From: Pelecanus crispus
Lineage: Eukaryota > Chordata > Aves > Pelecaniformes > Pelecanidae
Assembly (NCBI RefSeq): GCF_030463565.1
Contig: NC_134643.1
Location: 16,691,606-16,755,605, forward strand
Reading direction: 5' to 3'
DNA: 64,000 bases
The notes beneath the pieces were generated by a model. That model did no database searches. It saw only the letters and a list, made by a program, of their open reading frames with translations, and was not told the DNA's origin. Of the stretch, positions 13,301 to 26,464 are shown in pieces (the stretch's first letter is position 1; each line of letters starts with the position of its first letter). The translations under genes were made by a program, and so were the position numbers.

Positions 13301-16300
13301 ACTCATCCCTGGTTCTTCAGCTTTCTACCTTTTACAGGAAACGCAGTCTACCTTATTTTTTTTGTCCACTTAACCATAAGTGAAATCCTACGTTAAGAAG
13401 ACATTTTGCCATCTGCTGTGCTCTGGGCAGGTGGGGAGGAAGAATGAAAACATAAGACAAAGAGACTGAGTAGTGAAATTACTAAAATCTGAGGAAAGGT
13501 TAGAAATGAGTGACAAACGTTTCAGACAAATTTGTTCTCTTTTCAGACTTGATTTTCCTATGCCCCTTGATGCCCTTTTTTTGCTTTATTGTGGAAGTGA
13601 AGGAAAGGGGGCTAGTTCTTCACTACTTTATTGCAGACCCACATACTGGGGGCTTTATAGGCACCCAGCAGTGGGGCTAGCGCTCTCAGAGCCTAAATCC
13701 ATTTTTAGCATACCTGGACATGTAATAACATGACTGTTTAGAAACCTTCAGAGATGGTGTTTTATCGATACATTTGTATATTGTGAAAAATGACTCACTG
13801 ATACGTAGAAAGAAATACATGTACTCCTAGGACCACACAGTGCAGATGTGAGAATGTTTCTCCTGCTACACATTTTATGTAATTTCTAACAAAATGTTGT
13901 TTCAGATAATTAAAGTATGGCTCAGTATGGCTGCTAGTCTCAGACCTATAGGAATTTTCTGGGGAAAGAAGAGACACTATGATATTGTTTCATTTTGATA
14001 GTTTTGAAAATTACCCCAAAATCTACCAGAAAACAAACTATCTACAACTGGAGGTGACATCAGAATATGAGAGAATTTTCATAAAGCAGCTGTCCTTTCA
14101 GTGATCCTTGGGTTGGGGGCAGGAACAAGACTTTTGGTGCATTAACCTTCTTTTCTCATTCACAGATCCCACATGGAAATGTTCATATGTGAAATGTCCA
14201 TTTGTTCATATGGGACCCTTTGAGCAGGAGGGAGGCTTCTGCAATGCTGTACTATTCCACCTTTTCTCTTGGGTCATTTTTTTGGTGACACTGTCCTAGT
14301 GTATGGTAAAGGCTACAGCTTCATTTACACAGAAAAACTAGCATTGATCAAATCTTGCAGCAGAACACTGGTGGCAGGCTCCTGTCCAGCTCATTGACCC
14401 CTCACTCTTCTAACAATATTTCATGGCAAATGACATTCACCTAAAGCTTCTGTCTGCATCTGATGGAGCATAACAGGCATTGCAGTCCCCAGCACCTGTG
14501 TGCAGTTGTTGAGCTGTGACCTTACGGCATCTTTGAACTGAGTCTGTAGTGCCACATTGAGACAAAACCCAAAGACCATTTCTTTGTCTCTGCCATTAGG
14601 ATTTCACTTTGTGAAATGCATACTGACTCACCAAAGTCAGGTGCTTTTGAACTTGAGTTCAACTTTTTCTGAAAATAGTCTCTGTTTATATATATTGTTG
14701 TCATAGGCATACAGTGGGGCAGGATGAAATTCTGATGAAACTTCCGCACATCCTTTAATGAGGTTTGTTTTGTGTACAGAATGGGTCACAAGAGTGTTTT
14801 TTGTTTCATGGTTGCATAGTGCTGTAGGAGACAGGAGTAAGAGCAACAATTCATGTGGAGGGCTGGTTCTGACGTAGCTTTTAATTGTTGACTGTTCTAG
14901 AAGGTATGCATGTACAGATGTACAACTCTCACTTAAATGCTAAGGTTATTAGGTGTTAGAAAGATATAAACAATACAGATACTGGGAATACACTTCATAG
15001 AACCGTTCCTGCCAGTGAGAGTTCATCTTGGCCTTTGTGTTGCCCGGCAGGCTAGTACCATGTATGAAAACTGTGTTTATGTTGAGCTCCACTGAAGCAC
15101 TCCAGTTTTTAAAAACAAACAAGAAAACCCCCGGAACCCCCAAACTATCAGCTTTCTTTTGTAAGCTGGGAATAGAAGATACAAGTTAAAAGAATTGGCC
15201 ACAGTCTCATGTTATTTAGCTGGTGGCAGAGGGAGGTTTAGAAGCCAAGTTCATCTTACTTAACCTTACTTTTTATCCGTGAGATCATAACCTTGGTGCG
15301 AGCCATTGCACAATGTCACATGCAGCAAAAGTTGATAGTCATATTTGTTGATTCGAAGGGATGCTGCTGCATACAGCAAGCATGGTTTTGTTATACAAGG
15401 CTGTTTATGCCATCTGAAGATGCTGTAACATACCTTTTGTAACAAAATTTCATTTGAGGTTGTGAAGGTACTCAGAGCAAATCTGTGTGTAATTTTTTTG
15501 GCCCTGCCTTCTCTTTTTAAACTTTATCTGACCATTAAATCTTAAGGAGAGAATTCAGAATTAGTATGGAATTACTTGACTGGAGTTGTGTTCCCAGCTT
15601 TACAGTGTATTTGTTGGCAAATCTCTTGTCCCGTCAGTGCCTAAATTCTTTAATGTGAATAGCTCTTTCTCAACTTGAAGACTCTTGAAAGAGAGGGATC
15701 TTTCTTAGTCTTAAACTAGTCCAAATCATTTGGGTTTTAGACTTGTATTGTGAGCAATGCTAATTTAAGTTCCAGATCGTTTCCTTAGTAGCAGGTACGG
15801 CAACACAAGTGATTTAGTCAGACCAGGACTAGTAGTTGTGCAGGGAAATGCCCAAAGAATCATTGGTTGCTTTTGTTGCTGTTTGGTTTTGTTTTACTGT
15901 TCGGTTCTCCATCCTTGTTGAAGTGAGAAGATAATATAACTACAGCTACAGCTATAACTATAGCTACAGCTACTGGGCTGTGGTAACCTCTCAGAGCAAT
16001 TTCATTCCTCATTCTGCTTCAACTTCAGAGGAATCTGAAGTAAACTATCTATCCTGGAACAGGATACAGAGAATGTGGTAAGGGAAGGACAAGATCTCTA
16101 CTTCTCCCAGACTGTACATGTTACATTAGTTTGTGGACCTCCAGTCACACATTAGGTGTCAAGGGATAAAGTTTTCCATAAATGTCTTGCATTGACATAC
16201 TACCCTAAGAATATTTTGTTGATTTTTCTTTGAAGGGAGTGGGAAGGAATGAAAAAGGATGGCTCACCTCTGACAGTACTGAGGCTGGATTCCAGTTTTG

Positions 16301-19300
16301 GGACTTACAGACTATTCCTCTCATTAGTTGCATTAACATAGAAGCAGCATGCTCACCTCCTGCCTGCTCATGCATTTACTTGGTAGGAACAGTTAGCTGT
16401 TGGGTTTTGCTTGCTGCCAGTCCAGCTGTTCTATCTCCTGTCAGGCAAATAACAGGCCAGATGGAAGCCAGAAATAATAACTGACTGTATTGTGCACACA
16501 AAGGATCTTCTGTTTTCTGCTGGATCAGTGTTCATATGATATGATCCATATGACAAACAATATACCTATACGATCGACTTGGTTGCGCTGCAGTGTTCAT
16601 GCAATGGCAAAATAGCTGAGCAGGGATGTACGGACAGTCTCTGTTGCTTGACCAGAAGACATCCAGAGAAGTTGGCACAATGAGGAGTTCATGTTGTCAG
16701 AGATGTGATGCTCCTTTTTATTCTGTGGCCCCAGCAGGAATGAGTCTGGGTTTGGTTTTTGGGTGGTTGGGGTTTTTTTTTGAGGGGGAGGAGGTTTGTT
16801 TGGGTTTTTTCTTTTTCTTTTTTTTTTCTTTTTTTTTTTTTTTTGTCCATAGCCATCACAGGTGGAAAGGACAATCTGTTCTTTGCTTTTTCTTCTTCTA
16901 GGGTTAGGTGAGGTACTCCTGTCATACATCTGTTTTGGTCAAAACATTGAGACAATGCAGCAGCTTGTTTGCTTGCTTGGTTTGCAGATACTTTTAGATA
17001 CTTTGTTCATGTTTTAAAGAGACAGTAGTTTTTAGTTGCAACTAAAGTACTGTGCTGCTGCTTGTAAACAGCTAAATAGTATTGGATCAATAACAATGAG
17101 TTACAACTTCTTCAGAAATGAGATACTGTTAACTTTTACTATAACTAACTATGTACAAGAATGTTTAAACAAAGGCAAAATATAGCTTTCTAATTAGCAG
17201 ATTCTTGAAGAGGTGAAATGGCATATGCATATATTTTTGTCTACAGCTTAAAAATCAGAAGCCTATAAAATTGTCACAGGTTTATTTTAGAGAGATTTCC
17301 AGATTTTACTGTTGAATATTTTAAACAGTAGCAAGATCAGTGAGAGAGTAAATGCAATGGTGTTTGACTTGTCGGATATGTGGAAATCATAGTTATTCCA
17401 AAAACTGAAACCTTTAGAAAATGTTTTTTTTATTGATGCTGTCAAGAACGCATTAATATGAAGGATATCTGTGTAAGAGTATGGAAATGAAAGAAAGGAT
17501 GTAAAGAGATGGGATGAATTTTTGACCATGTTGGAATCCATAGACGTAATTAACTTCAGTAGACCAGAATTTCAGGATAGCTAAAAGTCCTATTACTGGA
17601 AAACCACTTGCAGACTTTTAAAACGAGAATGATTTTGAATCTATACATTCAAATCAATTAATTAAAAATAGCAGAAATGCTGGGGGAGGGAGTCTTCCTC
17701 TTTTCCTGTAGGAGAGTAGTCAAATCTGTTGTATCCTGATGTTTCAGGAACTAGCTCCTAAAGTGAACCGTGGTTCAGACCAGAGTGCTTGTAGCTAGGT
17801 GCTTGACAAAAAACACATCTAGCTCCTCATCTTTTGAGAACAGGCTCTTACGGAGGTGCTGCAATTCTTAAGTGTCTTGGAGGTCTCTGGGAAAGAACAG
17901 TCTGTCTCAGGGAGCTCACGGTCAAAGGATAGAGCCACATTTTTGGAACAAGGAAAATTGCAAATGTTTCTTTTTTTAATTTGTACCATCGAGATTCGGG
18001 GTTTTTAAATATGGCTATGTGATACGCTGTTTTAGCATGAATAAATCAAATTTTAGGGTATGCCTGTGCTGCTACAGCAGAGAAATATAAAGATACCTGA
18101 GTGCTACCTATAGCAGAGGAATATAAAAACGTCTAAATTACCTTAGTTGAATGCTTACATAACAACTTAGGAGTAATGGCTTTATGAAACTATATGCTGA
18201 TCTACCCTGCATTGTAAATTAGCCCCTATGGAGTCCTGGGCTGTTTTGTACTGCAGCATAGACATGCTCTCAGTTTATTGCTGTTGAGATTGTGAGTAGA
18301 GTAATAATTACTTTTTCTCACGTTAAAAACCTGTTCACAGTCGTCTGTCCTACCACCACCATTTCTGCATTGTTATCCATAAAGTGATGCTTCTAATGAA
18401 TTAACTCATGCATGGTAAAATATATAACAGGGTGAAAAGGGGGGGGTCTATGCTCCTATAATAATGTATTCTCTCTCTCTTCCACCCCCCCACCCCCCAC
18501 CCATTTTATAGATGGCCTCAGTTGCTTTGCTAAAATCTTGCCCAGTGTTTGAGTTCCCTCTTTGTTTTCAGAGGGCTGACAGTTTTGGTTTTGGGGTTCT
18601 GGAGTTCTGTTTTTCTAGAACTGTCTTCGGCAACGTGACAGAACACTGTAGTCATCGCTAACTTGTCACCTCTGTCAACAGTTTATTGGTCTTGCCCTTC
18701 CCTTTCTTACAGCCCCTTCCTGTTCCTTGTGCTGTTCTTCATGAACACAAGTCATTCTTTCCCCTCCCAGTCCTGCACATCTCTTCCTGTGTCCATCTGT
18801 GATGCTCTGTTTTAAACTTAAGCTTTTTTTAGAGGAAGAACTGTCTAGTGCAGTGGAGCCCTAATACATAACTAGGGCTCTGAGGAACTGCAGGAATACA
18901 AATAATAATTAAAACACTAATTCTGATACTTTGCAGCTCTTCAGAAGGCAAATAATGAAGTCACTGCAGTTAAAAAGCAGTCTGAAGGCCTTAAAAGAGA
19001 ATATGATCATCTGATGAAAGAATACGAACAGCTTCAGGTGGGTGGTTCTGGATCGCTATACGAGCATGATGTTCTGAAATTGTACTAGCAAAATTCTGCT
19101 TGTTGGGTATTTACTATGCAAGAGAATTTACCAAAATCTTTAGTGTAGCATAAAGTTACAATGGGCAGCACTCCTTAAACTATATCAAAATAGTAGAATT
19201 TTGTTTTTCAAGGACTGGACGGCAAAGCTATTAGCATTTTCTTTTTTGCACTTCAGGTGACAAAGCTCAGGTCATCAATAGACTCGATTTTGCTGTCACT

Positions 19301-20492
19301 TCAGAAATAAGATTCAGATAGTTTTGCATGTGATGGTCAAACTGAAATCTTGTAAGAAAATGATAGGAGTAGTGTGTATGTGGTATATACATCAATTATA
19401 AGAGTAATTTTATTTTGTTTGCTCTTTAAACATGCTTTTGCAATACTGGATTATAAATGTTGCAATACTGTTGATATGCAAGAACAAAAAGAAAAAAACC
19501 AAACCAACAAACAGCCTAGGCTAAAACCAGGCTGCTATAAAAATTCAAACTGAAGTACCAAATAAAGAAAGAAACCTAGCAAGCAAAAGCTGAATTAGCA
19601 GTTTGATGGGGCTTGCATATGCGCATGGCTATAATACACATAATATATACAGTAATTATTTCTGGTAGAACTGGAAGCCCTGCTTGTTTTTTAAGTTGTG
19701 TGACAGGTGTTTGTATGTTCCATGCCTAACATCTGCCTCAGAATTGAACCAGAATTCAATAAAAATGAAAGTTAGCCTGTTTGCAAGTAATGGTCTCAGG
19801 AGAAAATAAATGATTGATGTTAAAATTACGGTGACCTGCTTCTCAAGAAGACCTGTTTGTTGGTCCTGTATTAATAAAATTTTAAAAAGACAAATTTGAG
19901 CTGGTTATAATCTTTTTCCTGTACTCTGTGAAGCCACTTACTGATTCCCAGCCTCACCCTGTACTCTTACAGAGATTGCTCAGCTGATACCTGCATTTGA
20001 ATTAAGACCACCATGCATGTCCTATCTTTGTGCTTCCCTGTGTAATGAGCCGTAGTAGTCCTGCTGCATTTCTAACAGTCTTGTGGTCTAGAACACACAT
20101 CCTCACAGTTTTCTGTGTTTACCTCTGAATGGAAAGAACAGAAGGTACTGAGCACGCAGTAGGTGCAGCTCCTAAGGATAAATCAGTTGATAGCAGAAAG
20201 CGTTTTCTGCTGAGTTTGCTGCACAGTTTAGCTGTAACATGAACAGGGAGCAGAAGGCGGCTGCATGGCTGTTACTGTACTGGGATCAGACGCGCACGTG
20301 TTATGTGGGGTAGTATTGATGGGACTACAACTTTGAAGGGTGTATAGTGAATAAATCAGGTATGACTGCAAGGGGGCAAAATGTGGCATCTGGAGTCAAC
20401 GGTTTCTGATCTTGCCAAACATAAAACATTATTTTTAATCTTTCTCTTTTCAGGACAGTTTAAATGAAGGAGAAGACAAGAAAGACCTGTAG
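1383..20492 (+). CDS. BCAP29: BCAP29 (B-cell receptor-associated protein 29), partial, 5' exon outside window
   Basis: Six exons are visible: 1383-1483, 3711-3861, 7923-8058, 10790-10901, 18937-19037 and 20454-20492 (stop TAG 20490-20492). All have AG/GT borders and their phases join without a break into about 213 residues. The initiator exon (about 31 residues in orthologues, first membrane segment) is not here, so the CDS is 5'-partial. The protein belongs to the BAP29/BAP31 family: multi-pass ER membrane proteins that act as chaperones and sorting factors for membrane proteins leaving the ER. The first exon read here begins WQKIF and carries a hydrophobic segment (MFLTIIVLLIVLFL). The second reads DAVREVRKY and MKLFRSQRNLYLSGFSLFLWL, the third membrane segment. 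Exons from 7923 on give a charged, Lys/Glu-rich coiled coil (AAKKYMAENERLQE, LKREYDHLMKEYEQLQ). The C-terminus is KKDL, a KKxx ER-retrieval signal. Identity rests on recalled family sequence; confidence is high. Confidence 0.95.
2398..2457. repeat. 30-bp direct tandem duplication
   Basis: Two adjacent 30-bp units, 2398-2427 and 2428-2457, both run AACTGA(T/G)GGATTTAATT and end CTCTCCTTGAA. I see one mismatch. It lies in a BCAP29 intron and looks like a recent local duplication with no evident function. Confidence 0.8.
2688..2704. repeat. Poly-pyrimidine / poly-C tract
   Basis: A T-run followed by TTCC and an uninterrupted C-run of about 11 bases, ending before AATAACTT. It is simple sequence in a BCAP29 intron. 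Confidence 0.6.
5410..5422. repeat. Poly-G run
   Basis: An uninterrupted run of about 13 G residues in a BCAP29 intron. The length is prone to sequencing or assembly error. Confidence 0.7.
5603..6966 (+). mobile_element. CR1 LINE relic (reverse transcriptase region to 3' end)
   Basis: This is a decayed CR1 non-LTR retrotransposon in the sense orientation, in a BCAP29 intron. Broken frames still show reverse-transcriptase pieces: SQHGFTEERSCL near 5870-5920, then an AFDIVS-like FDIVSCGIL around 5994-6020, the GLLLGSILFNVLINNMDGG block (the family's GVPQGSVLGPVLFNIFINDL motif) near 6140-6195, and an FAGYQ remnant in place of FADDT. The end near 6890-6965 matches the conserved CR1 3' region (GACCTTGGGAAGCC, then GTGATTCTG). 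Several frameshifts and stops are present, so the copy is dead. The left limit is approximate. Confidence 0.85.
9001..9068. repeat. (TAAA)n / AT-rich simple repeat
   Basis: Repeated TAAATAAATAA blocks interrupted by a T-run, in a BCAP29 intron. The long minus-strand frames across it (8764-9261) are rich in Leu, Phe, Tyr and Ile simply because the repeat is AT-rich. Confidence 0.8.
11418..11440. repeat. Poly-T tract
   Basis: A run of about 23 T residues preceded by CTCTC in a BCAP29 intron. I see no attached SINE or processed gene copy. Confidence 0.7.
15939..15974. repeat. Imperfect 6-bp tandem repeat (AGCTAC/AGCTAT)
   Basis: The stretch alternates CTACAG, CTACAG, CTATAA, CTATAG, CTACAG and CTAC, giving about six hexamer units. 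It is a short microsatellite in the long BCAP29 intron 10902-18936, which otherwise shows nothing I can identify except poly-T runs. Confidence 0.65.
16806..16846. repeat. Poly-T tract with C interruptions
   Basis: T-runs separated by single C bases over about 40 bp, within a wider GT-rich stretch starting near 16755. The Lys-rich minus-strand frames here are artefacts of this tract. Confidence 0.7.
18441..18503. repeat. Low-complexity G-run, (CT)n and C-rich tract
   Basis: GGGGGGG, then about 20 bases of unique sequence, (CT)5 and a C-rich stretch of CCCCCCAC units. It lies about 430 bp upstream of the BCAP29 exon at 18937. Confidence 0.6.
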
Positions 20493-21440
20493 GTGTATCT
20501 AAGACAGATGGCATCGGCACAGTTGCTTCAGTGTGAAAAGCCTTGTGCTGTTTAGGCTTCTGATGCATATCTGAAACAAAACTTGATTTTTCTGAAAAGC
20601 ACATGCACTGCAGGTCACTATTCAGATGCCTCTAATATATCTTGGTTGCCAAAACCCTGTGTGTTGCAAATAAAATGTTAAGTGGCTTACCCCGTTTGCC
20701 ATAGAGATTGTCACTGCTCTTGTGAGGAGAAACTCAGAACATCTTTCAGTTCTATCTGGAGCAACTTGACTGTTCTCCAAGCTTTTGCCTTCCAGAATGG
20801 TAACAGGTCATATACCATTTGCTTGTAGCATTTGAGCAAGGTTGTACACCATGCTATATCATAAAAACACAATTAACCTAAACCTCCTTTGCAACACCTG
20901 TTTGGAGTCTTCAAAAATTCAGTTACTAGTGTGTTGAAGAGGGCTGAAAGCTTTTCATCAGCCATTCCACTTCAGTGGAAAATTGAATAATAATCAATCA
21001 AAGGAAAATAATGAAAGACGGGAAACTGCATTTCTAAATCCATCTCACTAGCTTGTGACTTTCACTTAGCTACATGGATAATATTTTGCATGCCTCTGGC
21101 TTATTTTTCTTTTATATATTGTGTTATTTCAGTTTTCATAACCAAAGTTTTGGGTTGGCTGGTATTAACATTCTGCATTTCTACACTGTTTACATCCATT
21201 TACTCTGTATGTGCCACCTAACTTCTTTTGCCTTACTAAGTAAAAATTCTTTTTAAATGTAGATAGTTTGTTTTGTTTTGTTTTCATGGATACGATACCT
21301 TGAATAAATGTGCACTGTTTTGCATAAGCCCTTTTTGGCATTCAGAAAGTTGTTTTGAGTTTCTTTTTTGTTAGTTGGTTCCAGTTTATGTTTGAAAGTT
21401 GGATATGGTTGTTATAATAAAGGGATTGTTTAAGTTCATG
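20493..21440 (+). other. BCAP29: BCAP29 3' UTR with candidate poly(A) signals
   Basis: Non-coding sequence after the BCAP29 stop. AATAAA hexamers stand at 20669-20674, 21303-21308 and 21416-21421, and GT/T-rich stretches follow the second and third. Alternative 3' ends of about 200, 830 and 940 nt are therefore plausible. Which is used cannot be told from sequence. Confidence 0.6.
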
Positions 21441-24400
21441 AGTTTCTAGGTTTATTCACGTAAATCTCTCCCAGTATACTATCTCATCAGAGTTAATAGG
21501 TATATACACAAAGAACAAAATACATTTCCAACTTGGTGATATTTAACTTTTCCTGGAAATACAGCCTAGGGGTAGTTTTGATTGCTCTGGAAGTAGGATT
21601 TGTTTAGCTTAGAATTTAAACATAGTGTATTAAGTACTATAAAGCATACTAACATAGCATATTAAGTAAGAATGCATATGTTTTTAAAAAATACTTCATC
21701 CTTGCTGAAGTAGAACAGAACGTGTTCTCAGAGATTCTACAACACTGGAGATTGGGTTATTCATATCAAAACTTTCAGGAAAAGCTACAGATTTTAATAC
21801 CCACGTACACCCGGGTTTCAGTGGTGTAGTTGATTCCCGCCCCCCCTTCCTCCCCGCCCACCTTCTGAAATATTTAAAATTATGGCGGAGTGTTATCTCC
21901 AGTCTGAGCTAAAGACTATGGTTGGAAGCCTTAGAGGTATAACAGTAAGTGCTGTTATATCAAAAACTGTTTTTAATAACAGAACTAAACACTCACCTGT
22001 TTTTCTTTCTTTAAGACCTAGAACAAAAGCAAATATTACTTACTATTTACTGTTGTTATCTATTAATTACATTTCAAGCATTTCTTCCTATAGTACAAGT
22101 AAATAATTAGGTAGATAATTAGCAACTTACAATGAAAGACATCGTGCACTGGACTCTTCATCCCTAAAAATTTATCTTAGGAAAAAATAACATGGATAAC
22201 ATGGAACACAAAACGGTTAGTTGTGAATGCACTGATAGTATCAATACTTCTCCTTGAAAAGGAAGTCTGAATGCCTTATAGTAGTTTTTGCTGTAGAGCA
22301 TGACTGAAGCATGCAGGACTGCAATGATGCCTGGTATTTTTAAATGTGCGACATTCATTCAACACATGATACTTGTGCTGCCCTCTGTAATTACAGCAGT
22401 CACCTCAGCCTAGCAGTGTCCTGCTGGCTGCTTGGAAGATGGGGATCCACTTGTTGAGAGATCAAGGAGACAACAGCTTAAAACAAAACAAAAACCCCTG
22501 CATATCAGGCCATAGAGAATGTTTCCTTAATAAAAAACTAGAGATTGCTTAAAACCCACAGACTTTCCTCTTTGCCTCCAGTCATTTCTTCTGTCACATC
22601 TGTTATTTGTATCCCTTACTGGATTTCCCTGTCACAGAGTAGAATATGATGATGGTCATTTTTCTACTTGTCTGTTGTGGATGGTCACGCACATTTGACT
22701 GAGTTGCGTTACCACATGCTCAGCTCTTTGGAGTCCTGGATTTGTTCACATAAAAATAATCTTTTGTTACTCAGATTGAACATATTTCCTAATACCTGCT
22801 TTGTAGAACTGTATTCTTGGAAAGAACACATTTCTTTTGTAAAATGAGAAGTCTAGTATATCTAGAAATTCCAGTAGATGGCAAGTCTTTCAGAATATTT
22901 TGCATTGTTTCACAACATATGTGTTTAGAGCCTGCAGGAGTCTGGGTTGATCAACTTTAAATACAGTTTTCTTGTCGGTAATGTTTTAAGTTATGGTTGA
23001 TATACAGGGAAAGAGTGAATCAAAATTTCATGGTTTTAACTCCTGATCTTTCAGGCTGTTTGGTCAGATTTTGGTCATGTTTGCCTGTTTTGTAGGAAAG
23101 AGCTGAAGAAAAAGTTAAATCCTCACTAATACTGATGGGATCAAAATTACTTCCTGTACTCATGTTTGACAGTTGATTTAATTCTGGGTATGTCTCCAGA
23201 AGTAAGAATTTAGAGCTCTTTGTACTCTAAATAATGTCAAAGTAATTGTCTGGTGGTTTTGGAGCTTTTTTCCCCTCTACAAAAGTAGGAATATGCATTT
23301 TTAGCGGAGAAGCAGAGGAGAGAGTACTAATTCTAAAAATATTTGCACAGGTTTAACTGATAGTAGCTTTCAAAAAAAATTGAGATGTGTTTTCATGCTT
23401 TTTTTTCATAAAACCCTTTTTCTGCTGAGTCAAGAAAGCAGTGAGGTCATGGTGGGTGCATGAGAACTGACCTGAATATTAATAGACCTAACTACATGCT
23501 TTGGTGTTCCCTTAAATGAAGGCACCCTTAGCTAAGCAGGATGTTTTTCCCTTTTTCTATTTTTGCAACAAACACCTGATAATCTATCTTCTTTAATAAC
23601 ATAAACTGTGCACAGTCTTTTCTGAAAATGTGCTCTTGCATTAGCACTACCTGTATTTGCTGCCACAGTAGTCCCTAGCTACGTAGCCTCGTTGTAAAGA
23701 CACTGTGTTTTCCTAACTTGTTTTGAAGGGTGAAAGCTGTTTTTCACTCAGCATTGAAATAACATTTAAGTTTGTTGTGCCAAATGTGAAGTTATTGTAG
23801 AAGTATTACACGACTGCCTCAGTTCTCGAGTGTTCCTTGAAATACTGAATTTACTTTGTAAGCTCTTTGGGACATAAACCCTCATTTTGCCTTGCCTTTG
23901 GATGGTGCTTATCCCAGTGGCAACTGTAATACAGGTCCTGATGCAACCTGATACAAATCATTGTATGGATAGAGTTAAGTTGGAAAATCAGCTCTCAGTT
24001 ATGTCTTTCCAGTCCTCCGGTACGCTGTGATTAATATTGCTGTGTACATTAATTGTATAAGGTCTAAAAACATAGCTCTGGAACTGAGCATCCCCAGTTG
24101 AGGAATAATGCAGAATGTTTTATTTTCTATGGTAAAATGTAATACTTGTGTTTCGCTCTTGAGGCAATGTGCAAATAGGGGTGGTTATTGCGAGGTGTAT
24201 TTGTGAGGAAAACAAGAGTGTCCCTCTAGTTTTGTGTCCATCACTCTGAAATACAACTGTGGTCTGCAGCAAATTCCTATTATCATTTGCAAGTGCAAGT
24301 CTGCCCTAAAATGTTGTTGTTCCATCTCCAGCTTTGGGAGAGCTGAGTGGAGGAGGGAGCAGGCTACAGTCCTACAGACCAGGACTATATATGCTAGGGG

Positions 24401-26360
24401 ATTCCCTTCTGAACTCTACCGAGGCAGTCTCAGTCTACACCAACACAACCAAGTCTGGGATGTTCAGAATGTTCCCAAATGTTCCCAAACGTTCCCAAAC
24501 ACACTTGGGTGCAGCAGGGTTTGGCAAGTGGGAGCCTACCCCCTACGTTTGGTGCCTAGGGGGAGTTAGATGCTAGCACTAGCATCTCCGCTGGAAGTGA
24601 GGAGATACCAAAGCCAGCTACTAAGGAAAATGAAAATGGGAAGCATCTCTCAAAACTCATTTGTCTGGAAATCAGATACCAACTGCAACTGTGATAAAAG
24701 CACGTCTGCAAGACTTGCGGGTTAAGCTATGACTATTTAAGTCATCACTTAAATTCTTTCCTTTATTCTGCTGCCTGAGATCAGACTGTGTAGTCTCGTT
24801 GAGTTTACTCTTCTCTTTGAAAACACAGCCGGTAAGAGGCAGTAGTTTTAGTGATAATTGTGTTTTGTGAGGTAGCTTAATAGCTGCTCACCTAGAAAGT
24901 GAGACCATGTTCTACATCTTACTAAGCCTGAGGTTTAAACCCATATTCCTGTGACTATGGAAGAAGAAACTAAGTTGGATGGGAAGGTGCTAAACTACCC
25001 CTTTCCTTTTGAGTTTAAGACATGGTACAGAAAAGAGACAATGTGAGAGGAAGGAAGAGACGGACTGTTATTTTTGGCCAGTAAAGACAAACTCTTAGGC
25101 TTTGATTCTTCTCCAGACATGACTTAGGCATTTAGAGTTAAGGACTTGGGAATAGAGTATACAGTGATACTGTAAGCAGGGACTTGGAACAGGCTGTGTA
25201 TCCATCCTAGGTTGTTTATCTCATACCAACTACAAGATGTTTGTGATCTAAGTAGGAAATAGTAACAAATAAGGTGAACAAAAGGATTTACAAGACTGAT
25301 GTAGATTTCAAGCTAACAAAACAAGAAAAAAAAAGCCTGCCTTCTAGCTTGAAGGGTTAGTGTTCCACAGAAAGCGGATGCCACGCAGGGCAGCATCCTG
25401 AGTGGGGTCAGCAACATCACAGTTTAGAAACTCATTGCTTCTGATTTCACACAGATCTGTCTCTGTGTATAGGGTCCATTCTGAGCTGGGTTTGTATTCC
25501 TTGTCCTCTTCCTCAAATAATTCTCTTTTCAAATACTGCTAAGTGCATTGTGTTACACAGATGGTGCTTTTTTCTTGAAACCTCTTGTCCTCAAACATGC
25601 ATGCTTCTGTCCTGCCAGTGCGCATGGTCCGACAGAATTCTCATCTGTACATCATCTGCTGATGATCCCACAGCATCTCATCACCTCAGAGTTCAGTTCA
25701 GCCAGACAGGGGCTGCAGGAGACAAATTTGCAAGGAGCGTGAGTTACAGTCAATTCAGATTCTTCTGACTGTGGTCTTCGTGTGTTAATTGCCATGTCAG
25801 TATGACTTCTTTTCTCCTTGATACCACCCAGTTCTCTTCTAACATCATAGTTATATGAATAATAAGATAATAGTTTTGTGGGAATTCTAGGAGAGAGGAA
25901 TAGATAATATGCATCCAGTCCTGAAAATTGAGTTTATGTTCTATGTTTTAAGTGTAGGGCATCTATGTTGGCTTCCTGCAAATGTTTCTGCTGCTATTAT
26001 TCTTTGCTTTAATGTTTAACCTAGAAGCCATTATACCCTCTGGAGTAATTTGTCTTTGTGTTAATTTTAGAACCTAAGAAGATGTTCCCACAACAGCTTT
26101 TTAAAGTTAGATTTCAAAACTACTTTTCATGCTACTCCATTTTTATCAGGAGTGGATTCTGACTCTGTAGATAGCTCAGTTTTGTTGCCAGCTCAGTTTT
26201 CTGTATGCGCTTCAGTATACGTCTAACTGAATCAAGCTGCTATTCTGTTTTCCAACATTAGTTCCATTTCCCTGTAGTATATCTGCTAGCAAAAAAAAAT
26301 CTGAAAGCTTTCCCACTCTGGAGTGAGTAACATTTACATAAGACGACATTCCTTAAAACA
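21441..26360. other. Intergenic region between BCAP29 and SLC26A4
   Basis: About 4.9 kb without a recognisable gene. Open frames are short and of background composition. Small items seen are a run of three 10-bp units of the form (A/T)GTTCCCAAA near 24468-24500 and a perfect 9-bp inverted repeat at 24568-24587. No tRNA, processed gene or long repeat was recognised. Confidence 0.5.
24568..24587. repeat. Perfect 9-bp inverted repeat
   Basis: AGATGCTAG, a CA spacer, then CTAGCATCT. It could form a short hairpin, but nothing around it suggests a role. Confidence 0.6.
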
Positions 26361-26424
26361 CAGGATAGCTGGCACTCGGCAGTGGGCAGTTTTACCCGGT
26401 AAAGCGAATGATTAGAGGTCTTGG

Positions 26425-26426
<2 letters not shown>
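26361..26426 (+). pseudogene. 28S rRNA-derived fragment, sense segment
   Basis: CAGGATAGCTGGC at the left, then GTTTTACCCGGTAAAGCGAA and TGATTAGAGGTCTTGGGG. This is the conserved large-subunit rRNA core just downstream of the CCTCCGAAGTTTCCC block. The segment is about 66 bp and ends at a head-on junction with the antisense 28S segment that follows. It is far too short to be a functional rRNA gene. Confidence 0.9.

Positions 26427-26464
<38 letters not shown>

Noticed and set aside
16597-16955. Lys/Pro-rich minus-strand frames
   Set aside because: They translate a poly-T tract and GT-rich flanks.
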